Source: an uncultured Alphaproteobacteria bacterium (GTDB lineage Bacteria; Pseudomonadota; Alphaproteobacteria; HIMB59; GCA-002718135). Taken from it: DNA of 64,000 bases. The translations under genes and the position numbers were made by a program. Within the stretch, counting starts at the first letter, position 1; every line of letters begins with the position of its first letter. This document shows, one piece after another, positions 26,609-36,036 of this stretch. The stretch lies in NCBI GenBank assembly GCA_902521315.1, contig CABYRH010000001.1, positions 186,001-250,000 of the forward strand, given 5' to 3'. The notes under the pieces are model-generated. The model ran no database searches and had not been told where the DNA came from. It worked only from the letters and a program-made list of their open reading frames with translations.

Positions 26609-27988
26609 TTATTTAATATAACTTACTTTTTTTGCAGCATTTATAATATCATCAACTTGAGGAAGATATAATTTTTCTAAACTCAATGCGTATGGCATTG
26701 GAACATCCGCACTATTAACTTTTATCACTGGTGAATCTAAATAATCAAATGCATCCCTTTGAACAATATTTGCAATTTCAGAACCAACACTACCAAATGG
26801 CCAGGACTCTTCGACAGTAATTAGTCTATTAGTTTTTTTAACTGAATTTAAAATTGTTTTCGTATCCAAAGGTCGTAAAGTTTGTAAATCAATAATTTCT
26901 GCATCTAAATTGTATTCCTCTTTTAATCTTAATGCCGCTTCTTTTGATTTCTGCAACATTATAGAATAAGTAATAATCGTTAGATCTTTTCCTTCTTTTT
27001 CTATATTTGCTTTTCCAATTGGTATTGAGAAGTTAATGTCATTATTAACAGGACCTTTTAATCCATAAAGAATTTCATTTTCTAGAAAAATTACGGGATT
27101 TGGATCTGATATTGCAGATCTTAACAAACCTTTTGCGTTATAAGGAGTAGATGGCGCAATAACTTTTAAACCTGGCACTTGAGAATACCAGGAAGAAAAA
27201 TCCTGACTATGTTGTGCAGCAACTTGGGCCGCAGCACCATTAGGTCCTCTGAAAACAATAGGACAATTAATTTGTCCTCCAGACATGTAAAGTGTTTTTG
27301 CAGCTGAATTTATAATTTGATCAATTGCTTGCATGGAAAAATTAAAAGTCATAAATTCTAAAATTGGTCTCAATCCCTTAAATGCTGCTCCAACTGCTAA
27401 TCCAGTAAATCCATGTTCTGAAATAGGAGTATCTAATACTCTTTCTTTGCCAAATTCTTCTAGAAGACCTTGTGTTACTTTATACGCACCTTGATACTCG
27501 GCAACTTCCTCTCCAAGTATGAAAACTTTATTATCCTTTCTCATTTCTTCGGCCATTGTGTCTCTTAGTGCTTGGCGCATAGTAATTTCTTCCGAACTTA
27601 AATTTCTATCTTCTTCTATTTTAGGTGATGGTGTATCGATTATATCATTTTTCTTATTCTCAATTTTTGTATCAATATTTTTTTCAATTTTCTTTTCTTC
27701 AATCACTTTTTCTACGGGAGCTTCTTTTTTTACTTCAACTTTTTCATTTGGATCGCCAATAATCGCTATAGCTTTATTTACTGGAATATTGGCTTCTCCT
27801 TCTTTAAATAAAAGATCAAGAACAACACCTTCATCTACCGCTTCTACTTCCATTGTTGCTTTGTCAGTTTCAATTTCAGCAATCAAATCACCAGCTTTAA
27901 CAGTATCTCCTTTTTTAATTAACCACTTAGACAGATTTCCTTCTGTCATTGTTGGAGATAATGCGGGCATTAAAATTTCTGTGCTCAT
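26609..27988 (-). CDS. pdhB: Pyruvate dehydrogenase E1 beta with N-terminal lipoyl domain
   Basis: A 459-residue protein. Residues 1-80 form a lipoyl domain with Lys43 in [11 protein letters not shown], followed by a Glu/Lys/Ile-rich linker (about 85-130). The transketolase-like E1-beta domain starts [15 protein letters not shown], with [36 protein letters not shown] and the C-terminal [16 protein letters not shown]. With PdhA it decarboxylates pyruvate using thiamine diphosphate. The extra lipoyl domain on E1-beta is a recognised feature of alphaproteobacterial complexes. It lies 3 bp after pdhA. Confidence 0.96.
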   Translation of the reverse strand: MSTEILMPALSPTMTEGNLSKWLIKKGDTVKAGDLIAEIETDKATMEVEAVDEGVVLDLLFKEGEANIPVNKAIAIIGDPNEKVEVKKEAPVEKVIEEKKIEKNIDTKIENKKNDIIDTPSPKIEEDRNLSSEEITMRQALRDTMAEEMRKDNKVFILGEEVAEYQGAYKVTQGLLEEFGKERVLDTPISEHGFTGLAVGAAFKGLRPILEFMTFNFSMQAIDQIINSAAKTLYMSGGQINCPIVFRGPNGAAAQVAAQHSQDFSSWYSQVPGLKVIAPSTPYNAKGLLRSAISDPNPVIFLENEILYGLKGPVNNDINFSIPIGKANIEKEGKDLTIITYSIMLQKSKEAALRLKEEYNLDAEIIDLQTLRPLDTKTILNSVKKTNRLITVEESWPFGSVGSEIANIVQRDAFDYLDSPVIKVNSADVPMPYALSLEKLYLPQVDDIINAAKKVSYIK

Positions 27989-27991
27989 AAT

Positions 27992-28954
27992 TTATAGATA
28001 AACATCCGTATAAAGTTCGCTGTCCTTTGGAAAAGGACTATTGGTTGCAAATTCAGCTGCATTTTTAATTTCTTCTAAAATATCTTTATTAATTTTTTCA
28101 ATTTCATCATTAGTTGCAATTTTTTTCTTTAAAATTTCAGCTTTGACTATTTCAATAGGATCGGTTTGCTTATAATTATCTAATTCTTCTTTTGTTCTAT
28201 ATTTTGCAGGATCTGACATTGAATGTCCTCTATATCGATATGTTTGTACTTCAATAATATAAGGCCCATTCCCTTCTCTGACATACTTACCTGCTTTATC
28301 TGCTGCTTCTATAACAGAGAACACATTCATCCCATCTACCTTCTCACCAGGAATACCAAATGCCTCTCCTCTTTTATATAAGTCTAATCCAGCCGCCGCT
28401 CTATCAACAGATGTGCCCATTCCATATTTGTTGTTTTCAATAATGTATAAAACAGGAAGCTTCCATAAAGCAGCTAGATTAAAAGCTTCAAAAACTTGCC
28501 CATTGTTCATCGCTCCATCACCAATATATGTTCTGCATATATTTTTTTCTCCATTATATTTATGCGTGAATGCTATACCCGTTCCAATTGGTACTTGAGC
28601 TCCTACAATACCATGCCCACCGTAAAAATTATTTTCTTTTGAAAACATATGCATTGAACCGCCCTTACCAGCAGAATAGCCATCTTCTCTACCAGTCAAC
28701 TCTGCCATAATACGTTTTGGATCTAGTCCTCTAGCGATCATATGGCCATGATCTCTGTAAGTTGTTACAACTGAGTCATTCTTATCTATTGTCATCAATA
28801 TACCAACAACAACTGCTTCTTGGCCAATATACAAATGGCAAAAACCACCTATTTTACCCATTCCGTAAAGTTGAGCTGCTCTTTCCTCAAATCTTCTTAT
28901 TTTGAGCATAAAAGAATACATTTTAATGTAATCCGCTTTTTGAAGTTTCTTCAT
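27992..28954 (-). CDS. pdhA: Pyruvate dehydrogenase E1 alpha
   Basis: A 320-residue E1-alpha. The thiamine-diphosphate motif is GDGAMNNGQVFEAFNLAALW...YIIENN. The N-terminal RRFEERAAQLYGMGKIGGFCHLYIGQEA and the phosphorylation-loop-like TYRYRGHSMSDPAKYR are typical. It forms the heterotetramer with PdhB that starts the pyruvate dehydrogenase reaction. It stands 50 bp after ftsB; this gap carries a promoter-like TTGACA/TATAGT pair, so the pdh genes may also be transcribed separately from the upstream eno-ftsB genes. Confidence 0.97.
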   Translation of the reverse strand: MKKLQKADYIKMYSFMLKIRRFEERAAQLYGMGKIGGFCHLYIGQEAVVVGILMTIDKNDSVVTTYRDHGHMIARGLDPKRIMAELTGREDGYSAGKGGSMHMFSKENNFYGGHGIVGAQVPIGTGIAFTHKYNGEKNICRTYIGDGAMNNGQVFEAFNLAALWKLPVLYIIENNKYGMGTSVDRAAAGLDLYKRGEAFGIPGEKVDGMNVFSVIEAADKAGKYVREGNGPYIIEVQTYRYRGHSMSDPAKYRTKEELDNYKQTDPIEIVKAEILKKKIATNDEIEKINKDILEEIKNAAEFATNSPFPKDSELYTDVYL

Positions 28955-28965
28955 ATGATAATCTT

Positions 28966-28994
28966 TAACTATAATTAGGGTGATTTTTTGTCAA
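28966..28994 (-). promoter_or_regulatory. Candidate pdhA promoter
   Basis: On the minus strand a perfect TTGACA (plus 28989-28994) is followed by TATAGT (28968-28973, 15-bp spacing) or TAGTTA (28966-28971, 17-bp spacing), about 12 bp before the pdhA ATG. The -35 is perfect and the -10 fair, and the site lies in the only sizeable gap of the eno-to-coq10 run. If used, the leader would be only a few bases long. In AT-rich DNA a -10 match is cheap, but TTGACA in a 50-bp gap is less so. Confidence 0.42.
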
Positions 28995-29004
28995 ATAAAT
29001 CAGT

Positions 29005-29316
29005 TTATTCTATAATTATAACTGTTTCGTTTTCTGAAGTAAATCCTGTAACTTTCCTAAATGTCTCATCTAAATAGTCCAAATCTATAGTATTTGGTTG
29101 TAATCTTTTAATTCTATCTAGATAAAATTCATTTTCCATTTTTAAGGAAAGATATTGTTCATTATATTGAGCATTAAGATTTTTAAGACTGAAATATTTC
29201 AGTAATCCCCTCTCACCATTTACAAGAAAATAAAGAAGATAAACAAATAGAAAAAAAGTAAACAAAAAAGACAAATAAAAATAAAATTTATTTTTTAAAA
29301 CTAATGATTTGTTCAT
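29005..29316 (-). CDS. ftsB: Septum formation initiator FtsB/DivIC-type protein
   Basis: A 103-residue bitopic membrane protein. A short basic N-terminus is followed by one transmembrane helix (about residues 11-31), a periplasmic coiled-coil segment (about 45-75, with YNEQYLSLKMENEFYLDRI), and a C-terminal DLDYLDETFRKVTGF characteristic of the DivIC family. It would join the FtsL/FtsQ divisome subcomplex. The position between eno and pdhA is conserved in alphaproteobacteria and supports the call, because the sequence itself is variable. Its upstream gap has a TTGACA that overlaps the eno stop. Confidence 0.85.
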   Translation of the reverse strand: MNKSLVLKNKFYFYLSFLFTFFLFVYLLYFLVNGERGLLKYFSLKNLNAQYNEQYLSLKMENEFYLDRIKRLQPNTIDLDYLDETFRKVTGFTSENETVIIIE

Positions 29317-29325
29317 TTTCTATAT

Positions 29326-29355
29326 AAATAACATATTTAAGTTCGAGACTGTCAA
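29326..29355 (-). promoter_or_regulatory. Weak promoter candidate for ftsB
   Basis: A TTGACA on the minus strand (plus 29350-29355) contains the TGA stop of eno. At 18-bp spacing lies TTATTT (29326-29331), a poor -10, and TATATA lies further downstream. The -35 is perfect, but the -10 is not at standard spacing, so this is only a candidate for a promoter of ftsB and the pdh genes. Confidence 0.25.
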
Positions 29356-30632
29356 TTATTATTTAAGATAGAAGATCCAGCATACTTTGCTTTACCTTGT
29401 AATGCCTCTTCAATTCTTAATAATTGATTATATTTTGCCGTTCTATCTGTTCTAGATAAAGAACCTGTTTTAATTTGACCTGCTGAAACACCAACTGATA
29501 AATCAGCAATCGTCGTATCTTCAGTCTCGCCAGAACGATGTGAAATAATAGTAGTGAAATTATTTTCTTTTGCTAATTTAATCGACTCCAAAGTTTCTTT
29601 TAGAGTACCTATTTGATTTACTTTTACTAAAATAGAATTACCCGCACCCTCTGTAATACCTTTTTGTAATCTTTTTTTATTTGTAACAAATAAATCATCA
29701 CCAACTAACTGAACTTTTTTTCCTATTGTTGAAGTTAAATTTGACCAACCACCCCAATCATCCTCTGACATTCCATCTTCAATAGAATAAATTGGATAAG
29801 CATTTACCAATTTCTCTAAATATATTATCATCTCATCAGAAGACAAAACAATTTTTTCTCCTTGTAAATCATATTTATTATTTTTGTAAAATTCAGTTGA
29901 TGCAACATCAAGTGAAAGATAAATATCTTTTCCAGGTTTAAAACCTGCATCCTCCACTGATTGCAAAACAGTTTCTATGACTTCACTAGAACTATTTATA
30001 TTAGGAGCAAATCCACCTTCATCTCCAACATTTGTGTTTAAGCCTTTTGATTTTAAAAGTGACTTTAATGAATGAAATATTTCACAACCATATTGAAGTG
30101 CTTCTGAAAAATTATTTGCACCTATGGGAGCAACCATAAATTCTTGAATATCAACATCATTATCTGCATGTGATCCTCCATTAATAATGTTCATCATTGG
30201 AACTGGAAGACTCATTGCATTTTCTTTACCGAGAAAAGAATAAAGTTCATGACCTTCAGAAGAAGCTAAACATTTTGCAAAAGCTAAGCTTGCAGCAAGT
30301 GTTGCATTAGCGCCTAGGTTAGATTTATTTTCCGTACCATCAAGTTCTAATAAAAAATCATCAAAAGAAGAAATATCTTCAAATGATTTTCCAATTAGTT
30401 CATTAGAAATTGTATCATTGATATTTCCTACTGCTTTCAGAACACCTTTACCTTTGTATTTGGATTTATCATTATCTCGCAATTCTAGAGCCTCATGCAC
30501 TCCAGTAGATGCTCCACTTGGAACCGCAGCTCTTCCAAATATCGAATTTTCAAACTCTATATCGCATTCAACAGTTGGGTTTCCTCTACTATCTATTACT
30601 TGTCTTGCTTTTATATTTGTAATTTTAGGCAT
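29352..30632 (-). CDS. eno: Enolase
   Basis: A 426-residue enolase. Conserved segments include [12 protein letters not shown] at the N-terminus, [15 protein letters not shown] with the loop histidine, [11 protein letters not shown] with a metal-binding acidic residue, [10 protein letters not shown], and [15 protein letters not shown] near the C-terminus with catalytic residues. It converts 2-phosphoglycerate to phosphoenolpyruvate, which also feeds the neighbouring kdsA reaction. It overlaps kdsA by 8 bp on the minus strand. The length is typical (about 425-430). Confidence 0.98.
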   Translation of the reverse strand: MPKITNIKARQVIDSRGNPTVECDIEFENSIFGRAAVPSGASTGVHEALELRDNDKSKYKGKGVLKAVGNINDTISNELIGKSFEDISSFDDFLLELDGTENKSNLGANATLAASLAFAKCLASSEGHELYSFLGKENAMSLPVPMMNIINGGSHADNDVDIQEFMVAPIGANNFSEALQYGCEIFHSLKSLLKSKGLNTNVGDEGGFAPNINSSSEVIETVLQSVEDAGFKPGKDIYLSLDVASTEFYKNNKYDLQGEKIVLSSDEMIIYLEKLVNAYPIYSIEDGMSEDDWGGWSNLTSTIGKKVQLVGDDLFVTNKKRLQKGITEGAGNSILVKVNQIGTLKETLESIKLAKENNFTTIISHRSGETEDTTIADLSVGVSAGQIKTGSLSRTDRTAKYNQLLRIEEALQGKAKYAGSSILNNN

Positions 30633-31455
30633 GGTTTTTCGCTATATCATCAAATTGTTTAAGTTGAATTAATAAATTTTTTAAATCCTTTATATTAATC
30701 ATGTTTGGTCCATCGCTAGGGGCATTATCTGGGTCATTATGTGTTTCTAAAAATAAACCAGCTACACCAATAGAAATAGCAGCTTTACATAAAGAAGGAA
30801 TATGTTCTCTTTGACCGCCACTTTTATCGCCCATCCCTCCTGGTTGTTGAACGGAATGAGTTGCATCAAAAATTACAGGATACTTATATTTTTTCATAAT
30901 ATCAATACCTTTGAAATCATTTACTAGTGTGTTGTAACCAAAAGTAGTTCCTCTTTCAGTTATCATAATTTTTTTATTATCTGTAGTTTCTATCTTTGTG
31001 AAAATATTTTTAACGTCAGTTGGTGATAAAAACTGACCTTTTTTAACATTAATAATTTTATTTGTACTACCAGCAGCTAGTAATAAATCTGTTTGACGGC
31101 ATAGAAAAGCAGGAATTTGGATAATATCGATAATACTATCTTGTTTTAATTGATTACATTGATCCTCATTATGAACATCGGTTAGTATTGGTAAATTAAA
31201 ATTATTTTTTATTTTTTCAAAGATTTTTAAAGCTTCATCGAGATTAATACCCCTATTACTATTAATACTTGATCTATTTGCCTTATCAAAACTAGATTTA
31301 AAAATTAAATTAATTCCAACTTCATCACATATCTTATTTAGTTCTTCTGCAATCATCAATGAGTGACTTTCATTTTCTATTACACATGGGCCTGCAATTA
31401 GAGCAAATGGAGAATCATTTGAGATAGAAAAATTTTTTAAATTGATGTTAATCAT
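30625..31455 (-). CDS. kdsA: 3-deoxy-8-phosphooctulonate synthase
   Basis: A 276-residue DAHP-synthase-fold enzyme. [11 protein letters not shown] near the N-terminus, [34 protein letters not shown] and [15 protein letters not shown] are diagnostic KdsA segments. It condenses phosphoenolpyruvate with arabinose-5-phosphate to Kdo-8-phosphate for the LPS inner core. Cys in IPAFLCRQT, and the absence of the extra metal-ligand Cys of some forms near the N-terminal Asn, leave the metal class undecided. It overlaps pyrG by 8 bp and eno by 8 bp. It shows, with the lpx genes downstream, that the cell makes LPS. Confidence 0.97.
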   Translation of the reverse strand: MININLKNFSISNDSPFALIAGPCVIENESHSLMIAEELNKICDEVGINLIFKSSFDKANRSSINSNRGINLDEALKIFEKIKNNFNLPILTDVHNEDQCNQLKQDSIIDIIQIPAFLCRQTDLLLAAGSTNKIINVKKGQFLSPTDVKNIFTKIETTDNKKIMITERGTTFGYNTLVNDFKGIDIMKKYKYPVIFDATHSVQQPGGMGDKSGGQREHIPSLCKAAISIGVAGLFLETHNDPDNAPSDGPNMINIKDLKNLLIQLKQFDDIAKNHA

Positions 31456-33061
31456 TAATTGCAGCCTTTATAAATGACACAAAAAGAGGATGCGGATCCA
31501 ATGGTCTTGATTTTAACTCTGGGTGAAATTGAACTCCTATAAACCATTTATGTTTTTTACTCTCAAGCACTTCAGGCAATAATCCATCTGGTGACATACC
31601 ACTAAAATAATAACCTTTGTTTTCAAATTTTGATAGAAATTTCTGATTTACTTCATACCTATGTCTGTGTCTCTCACTAATTACTTTCTTTTTATATATA
31701 GAAAAGATTTTTGAATTTTTTTTCAAAATAGCTCTGTATGCTCCAAGACGCATCGTTCCACCTTTATCACTATTTTTATCTCTTTTTTCGATCTTATTTT
31801 TATTTACCCATTCTGTCATTAATCCTACAACTGATTTATTAGTTTTCTTAAATTCTGAAGAATGAGCATTTTTAATTTTTAGTACATTTTGTGCTATTTC
31901 AATAACTGCTAACTGCATTCCAAGACATATTCCAAAAAAGGGAATATTGTTTTCTCTTGCATATTTTATGGCATTAATTTTTCCATTAATACCACGAATA
32001 CCAAAACCACCCGGAATTAAAATTCCATCACAACCTTTTAATTTTTTCATTAAACTAACGTTGTTTTCTTTTTCAGAATTAATCCATTGAATATCTACTT
32101 CAGCAGAATTTTCTATTCCACCATGTACCAATGCTTCATTAAGCGATTTATAACTATCTTTGAGATTTGTGTATTTTCCTACAACTGCGATTTTAACCTT
32201 ATGTTTTATCTTTTTAATTTTTTTTTGAAGATCAATCCAAGGCTTTAAATTTAGTTTGTGATTTTTTGGTTTGTAACCTAATTGTTTTAGGAGAACCTCA
32301 TCCAAACCATATTTAGAATACAATGAAGGAACTTCATAAATTGATCTAGCATTCAATGCTGGGATTACGGACTCTTTTTTTACATTACAAAATAAAGATA
32401 TTTTAGAGATGGAGTCCTTATCTATTGGTTGTTCAGATCTACACATAATGATGTCTGGTTGAATACCAGCATTGAGAAGTTCTTTAACTGAATGTTGAGT
32501 AGGTTTCGTTTTTAACTCACCCGCAGAACTTAAGTATGGAATATAAGTCATATGAATTAAAGCTGATGATATATTTTTATCATTTCTAATTTGTCGTATT
32601 GCTTCTAAGAACGGTAGAGATTCAATATCTCCTACTGTTCCTCCAATTTCATAAATGGCAATATCTTCATTTTTTAAATCACTATTAATAAATGATTTTA
32701 TTTCATTGGTAACGTGAGGAATTACCTGAATTGTTGAGCCAAGGTAATCTCCTTTTCTTTCTTTTAGAAGAACATTAGAATAAATCTTACCTGACGATAC
32801 ACTATCTGATTGTTTAGCAGATTGATTTGTGAACCTTTCGTAATGACCAAGATCTAAATCTGTTTCTGCACCATCATCTGTAACATAAACTTCTCCATGT
32901 TGATATGGACTCATTGTTCCTGGATCCACATTCAAATAAGGATCTAACTTTCTTATTCTTACTTTAAATTTTCTACTTTTAAGAAGTGTTGCAAGAGAAG
33001 CTGAGGCTATACCTTTTCCAAGAGATGATGCTACTCCACCCGTAATAAAAACAAAATGCAT
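31448..33061 (-). CDS. pyrG: CTP synthase
   Basis: A 537-residue CTP synthetase. The N-terminal synthetase domain starts FVFITGGVASSLGKGIASASLA (P-loop) and holds DPYLNVDPGTMSPYQHGEVYV. The C-terminal class I glutamine amidotransferase domain has catalytic Cys379 in FFGICLGMQLA and the His-Glu pair in VQFHPELKSRP. It aminates UTP to CTP with glutamine. It starts 48 bp after secG; this gap holds a TATAAT (plus 33092-33097 on the minus strand) as a candidate -10 without a clear -35. It overlaps kdsA by 8 bp. Confidence 0.98.
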   Translation of the reverse strand: MHFVFITGGVASSLGKGIASASLATLLKSRKFKVRIRKLDPYLNVDPGTMSPYQHGEVYVTDDGAETDLDLGHYERFTNQSAKQSDSVSSGKIYSNVLLKERKGDYLGSTIQVIPHVTNEIKSFINSDLKNEDIAIYEIGGTVGDIESLPFLEAIRQIRNDKNISSALIHMTYIPYLSSAGELKTKPTQHSVKELLNAGIQPDIIMCRSEQPIDKDSISKISLFCNVKKESVIPALNARSIYEVPSLYSKYGLDEVLLKQLGYKPKNHKLNLKPWIDLQKKIKKIKHKVKIAVVGKYTNLKDSYKSLNEALVHGGIENSAEVDIQWINSEKENNVSLMKKLKGCDGILIPGGFGIRGINGKINAIKYARENNIPFFGICLGMQLAVIEIAQNVLKIKNAHSSEFKKTNKSVVGLMTEWVNKNKIEKRDKNSDKGGTMRLGAYRAILKKNSKIFSIYKKKVISERHRHRYEVNQKFLSKFENKGYYFSGMSPDGLLPEVLESKKHKWFIGVQFHPELKSRPLDPHPLFVSFIKAAIND

Positions 33062-33108
33062 TACGGAATATCGTGATACATAATAGATCTTATTATAGCA
33101 AGATATTA

Positions 33109-33414
33109 TTAATTATTTTCGGGTATAGTTGGTTCTTCTGAAGTTTCTTCGGTATTAATTGAAGGAAGTGACTCTAAAACATTGCGATCTGAACCAATAG
33201 AGGCTGTAATTGTAAGAACGATACTCATTACCATGAATAAACCAGCAGTTAATGCAGTTAGCCTAGAAAGTAGGTTTGCAGTACCTCGAGCTGACATCAT
33301 TCCAGTTGAAGTTCCACCACCAAGTCCCAAACTATCATTATCAGATCCTTGTAATAAAACTAATATAACCAAGGCAAGTGCAAGTATGAGCTGAATTATT
33401 ACTAAAGTTGTCAT
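33109..33414 (-). CDS. secG: Preprotein translocase subunit SecG
   Basis: A 101-residue protein with two hydrophobic helices (about residues 2-20 and 54-73), separated by the conserved cytoplasmic loop LLQGSDNDSLGLGGG...MMSARGTANLLSRLTA, typical of SecG. It stimulates SecYEG-dependent protein export. The C-terminal tail is acidic and rich in Ser/Thr/Glu. Its position between tpiA and pyrG is conserved in alphaproteobacteria. It lies 32 bp after tpiA on the minus strand. Confidence 0.93.
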   Translation of the reverse strand: MTTLVIIQLILALALVILVLLQGSDNDSLGLGGGTSTGMMSARGTANLLSRLTALTAGLFMVMSIVLTITASIGSDRNVLESLPSINTEETSEEPTIPENN

Positions 33415-33446
33415 ATCTGCGCTTTATATTAAATTGATTTCATTAA

Positions 33447-34166
33447 TCAAGAAATAATTGTATTGAATTCATCAACTTTTAATGAAGCCCCACCAACTAA
33501 GCAGCCATCTACATGGCTCAAGTTAGTAATTTCTTTTGAATTTGAAGACTTAACAGAACCTCCATAAAGCACTTTAAAGTCAATAAACTTTTGATCAAAA
33601 TTTTTGATTAATTCGTGAGCTTGATTTATTTCATCTAAGGTTGGGGTTAATCCACTTCCTATTGCCCAAACTGGCTCATAAGCAATTAATGCATTTTGAT
33701 GATTTGCTAAATTTGGAACACTATCCTTAATTTGTGAAGTTAAAATTTCTTCTGTTAAGTTTTTTTCTTTTTGTTCTAAGGTTTCTCCTATGCAGATCAC
33801 TGGAATAATATTTTCTTCAATAAGATTTGAACTTTTAGTATTCACTTTATCATTTGTTTCAGCGAAATATTGTCTTCGTTCAGAGTGTCCAACCAAACAA
33901 AAATCTATATTATTATCCTTTAGCATTGAGGCAGATAATTCTCCAGTATATGCACCTTCTTTAAAAGAAGAGACATCTTGTGCACCACGAAATAAGTTTT
34001 CATTATTTCCTTTTAGTGATTTTAAGTAAATTGAAGGTGAGCAGATAATCGTACAATTATTAGAATTAACTTTTAATTTTTCATAATAATCTTTTAAAAA
34101 TGACGAATTTCCATTTAATTTCCAATTTGCTATAAAAATTGAGGAATATTTATCAAGATTTACCAT
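33447..34166 (-). CDS. tpiA: Triosephosphate isomerase
   Basis: A 239-residue TIM-barrel enzyme. Active-site residues are visible: Lys16 in ANWKLNG, His94 in LVGHSERRQYF and Glu164 in AYEPVWAIGSG; the phosphate-binding LYGGSVKSSN and CLVGGASLK follow. It interconverts dihydroxyacetone phosphate and glyceraldehyde-3-phosphate. The length is about ten residues below the usual 250, without loss of a motif. It is divergent from the ppiD-like gene with 49 bp between the start codons. Confidence 0.97.
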   Translation of the reverse strand: MVNLDKYSSIFIANWKLNGNSSFLKDYYEKLKVNSNNCTIICSPSIYLKSLKGNNENLFRGAQDVSSFKEGAYTGELSASMLKDNNIDFCLVGHSERRQYFAETNDKVNTKSSNLIEENIIPVICIGETLEQKEKNLTEEILTSQIKDSVPNLANHQNALIAYEPVWAIGSGLTPTLDEINQAHELIKNFDQKFIDFKVLYGGSVKSSNSKEITNLSHVDGCLVGGASLKVDEFNTIIS

Positions 34167-34215
34167 AATTACTTTTATTTATAGAAACTAATATTATAGA
34201 AGCAATAGAAATTTT
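34167..34215. promoter_or_regulatory. Divergent tpiA/ppiD intergenic promoter region
   Basis: The 49-bp gap between the divergent tpiA and ppiD-like genes must serve both promoters. On the plus strand TATTAT near 34190-34196 and TATAG near 34194 are -10-like, and the minus strand offers TATAAT at the same place, so the two promoters could overlap back to back. No TTGACA-like element is evident. Confidence 0.3.
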
Positions 34216-36036
34216 ATGAGAGCATTTAGAAAATCATGGATTGGAATAGGACTGGCAATTCTTTTTGCAGCAAGTTTGTTCTTTTTTAGAGGGTCAACAA
34301 GATATTCAAATTTATTTAATTCTGATAACTTCGTAGCTGATATTTCAGGAACACCTATTTCAACAACAAAATTTCTTAGATCAATGGATATGAATATTGA
34401 CCAATTTTCTCAAATGATTGGAAGTCCACTTACTGGTGATCAAATTAGAAGCTTTCAAGTTCATCAAATTGCACTTCAAAATTTAGTAAATAGAGCTGTA
34501 TTTGAAAATGAATTTGACAAAATAAATTTTATTTTAGATGACACAACAATTGCAAAAGAAACAAAAAAAAATTTCCCAGATCTATACATTAACAATAAAT
34601 TAGATAATGATAGACTAAATACATTCTTAAGAAATCAACGTTTAAAAATAGAAGATTTAGTGGATTTAATAGATTTTGAAACTAGGGCTTTTGTATTTGA
34701 TCAAGTTTTATTTCAAAAAAATTATCCATCACAATTGCAAATAAATTTTAATAAGTATGATAATCAGAGTAGAGAAATAGAGTTACTCAAAATATCGTAC
34801 AACAATATTAAACTTGAAAATTACGATAAATTACAAATTACAAAAGATAATAAAGAACTATTAGATTATTTTAATAATAATTCTTCTGAATATATGACAA
34901 ATGAAGAGAGAGATATTTCATATATAGTAATAAATAAAAGTAATTTTAGAGACAATTTTTCACCTTCAGAAAATAAACTTAAAGAATATTATAATAACAA
35001 TAAAAACCTATTTATTAATCCAGAAGAAAGAAGCTTTAAACAATTTAATTTTAAATCAAAAGAAGAGGCAGATGAATTTAAATTTAGTATTTCTGGAAAA
35101 ACTAATGAAAAAATTATTAAATTTGCAGAAGAAAATAATATAATTTTCAATGAATTTAAAAATGTAAATAGAAATAAAGTTTTAGAACAACTTGCAAATG
35201 TAATATTTGAATTAGACAAAGGAAGTGTATCAGATGTAGTCCAAACTACATTGGCATATCATGTAATTATTTTAAATGAAATTTTTCCAGAAAAAGAATT
35301 AAAATTTAATGAAGTTAAGGATGAAATAAATAATACATTAACAAATTTTGAAGTAGATAATTACTTCAATGAATTAAAATCAAGTCTCGACCAACAAATA
35401 CTTGATGGGTTTTCAATTTCTGAAATTGCAGATCAAAATAACCTTAAATTAATTAATAAGAAAAAAATTATAAACAATATTGATGAAGCTGACCCTACTT
35501 TAAGTAACGTAATTTCATTTTCTTTTACACAAAATAAAGATTTTGTTAGTGATTTAGTAGATATTGATAATAATACTTCTTTTATCGTAAATATTGATGA
35601 CATATATCCATCAAAAATAGAGAGTATTGATAATATCTTTGACAGGGTTTTAAATGATTTTATATTTACAAAAAAAACCGAACAGGCAGAAAATATTTTT
35701 GAAGATAATAAAGAGATTTTTACAAATATAAGTAAATTTTATACAACTCCCACAGAAAATTTTACTTTATCCTTAAAGGATAATGATGAATTACCGATAT
35801 CCTTTAAACAAAAGATTTTTAAAACCGATATTGGTAAAGTAGCTTTTGGATCAGATGAAAATGCTATTTATTTTGCTAATATTAAAAGTATAAAGATGCC
35901 CGAAGAAGGTAAAAATACTTCAAATATTAATTTAATAGGTGATTTAAAAACAGCATTTGGTAGTGAGATTATTAAGACAAAAGAAATTTCGTTCAATGAT
36001 GAATTGATAAATGGTCTTTTAACTCAGTATAAATGA
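34216..36036 (+). CDS. ppiD: Membrane-anchored peptidyl-prolyl isomerase, PpiD/SurA-type
   Basis: A 606-residue periplasmic foldase. A basic start and one transmembrane anchor (about residues 8-26) are followed by a SurA_N-like chaperone region with FVADISGTPISTTKFLRSMD and QNLVNRAVFENEF. A parvulin-like PPIC domain lies at about 270-355 (NPEERSFKQFNFKSKEEAD ... VVQTTLAYHVIILNEIF). A long C-terminal chaperone region follows. The active-site residues of parvulin are not clearly conserved, as in PpiD. It assists folding of exported outer-membrane proteins at the SecYEG exit. The position next to tpiA and trpE is conserved. Its end overlaps trpE by 4 bp. Confidence 0.88.
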   Translation: MRAFRKSWIGIGLAILFAASLFFFRGSTRYSNLFNSDNFVADISGTPISTTKFLRSMDMNIDQFSQMIGSPLTGDQIRSFQVHQIALQNLVNRAVFENEFDKINFILDDTTIAKETKKNFPDLYINNKLDNDRLNTFLRNQRLKIEDLVDLIDFETRAFVFDQVLFQKNYPSQLQINFNKYDNQSREIELLKISYNNIKLENYDKLQITKDNKELLDYFNNNSSEYMTNEERDISYIVINKSNFRDNFSPSENKLKEYYNNNKNLFINPEERSFKQFNFKSKEEADEFKFSISGKTNEKIIKFAEENNIIFNEFKNVNRNKVLEQLANVIFELDKGSVSDVVQTTLAYHVIILNEIFPEKELKFNEVKDEINNTLTNFEVDNYFNELKSSLDQQILDGFSISEIADQNNLKLINKKKIINNIDEADPTLSNVISFSFTQNKDFVSDLVDIDNNTSFIVNIDDIYPSKIESIDNIFDRVLNDFIFTKKTEQAENIFEDNKEIFTNISKFYTTPTENFTLSLKDNDELPISFKQKIFKTDIGKVAFGSDENAIYFANIKSIKMPEEGKNTSNINLIGDLKTAFGSEIIKTKEISFNDELINGLLTQYK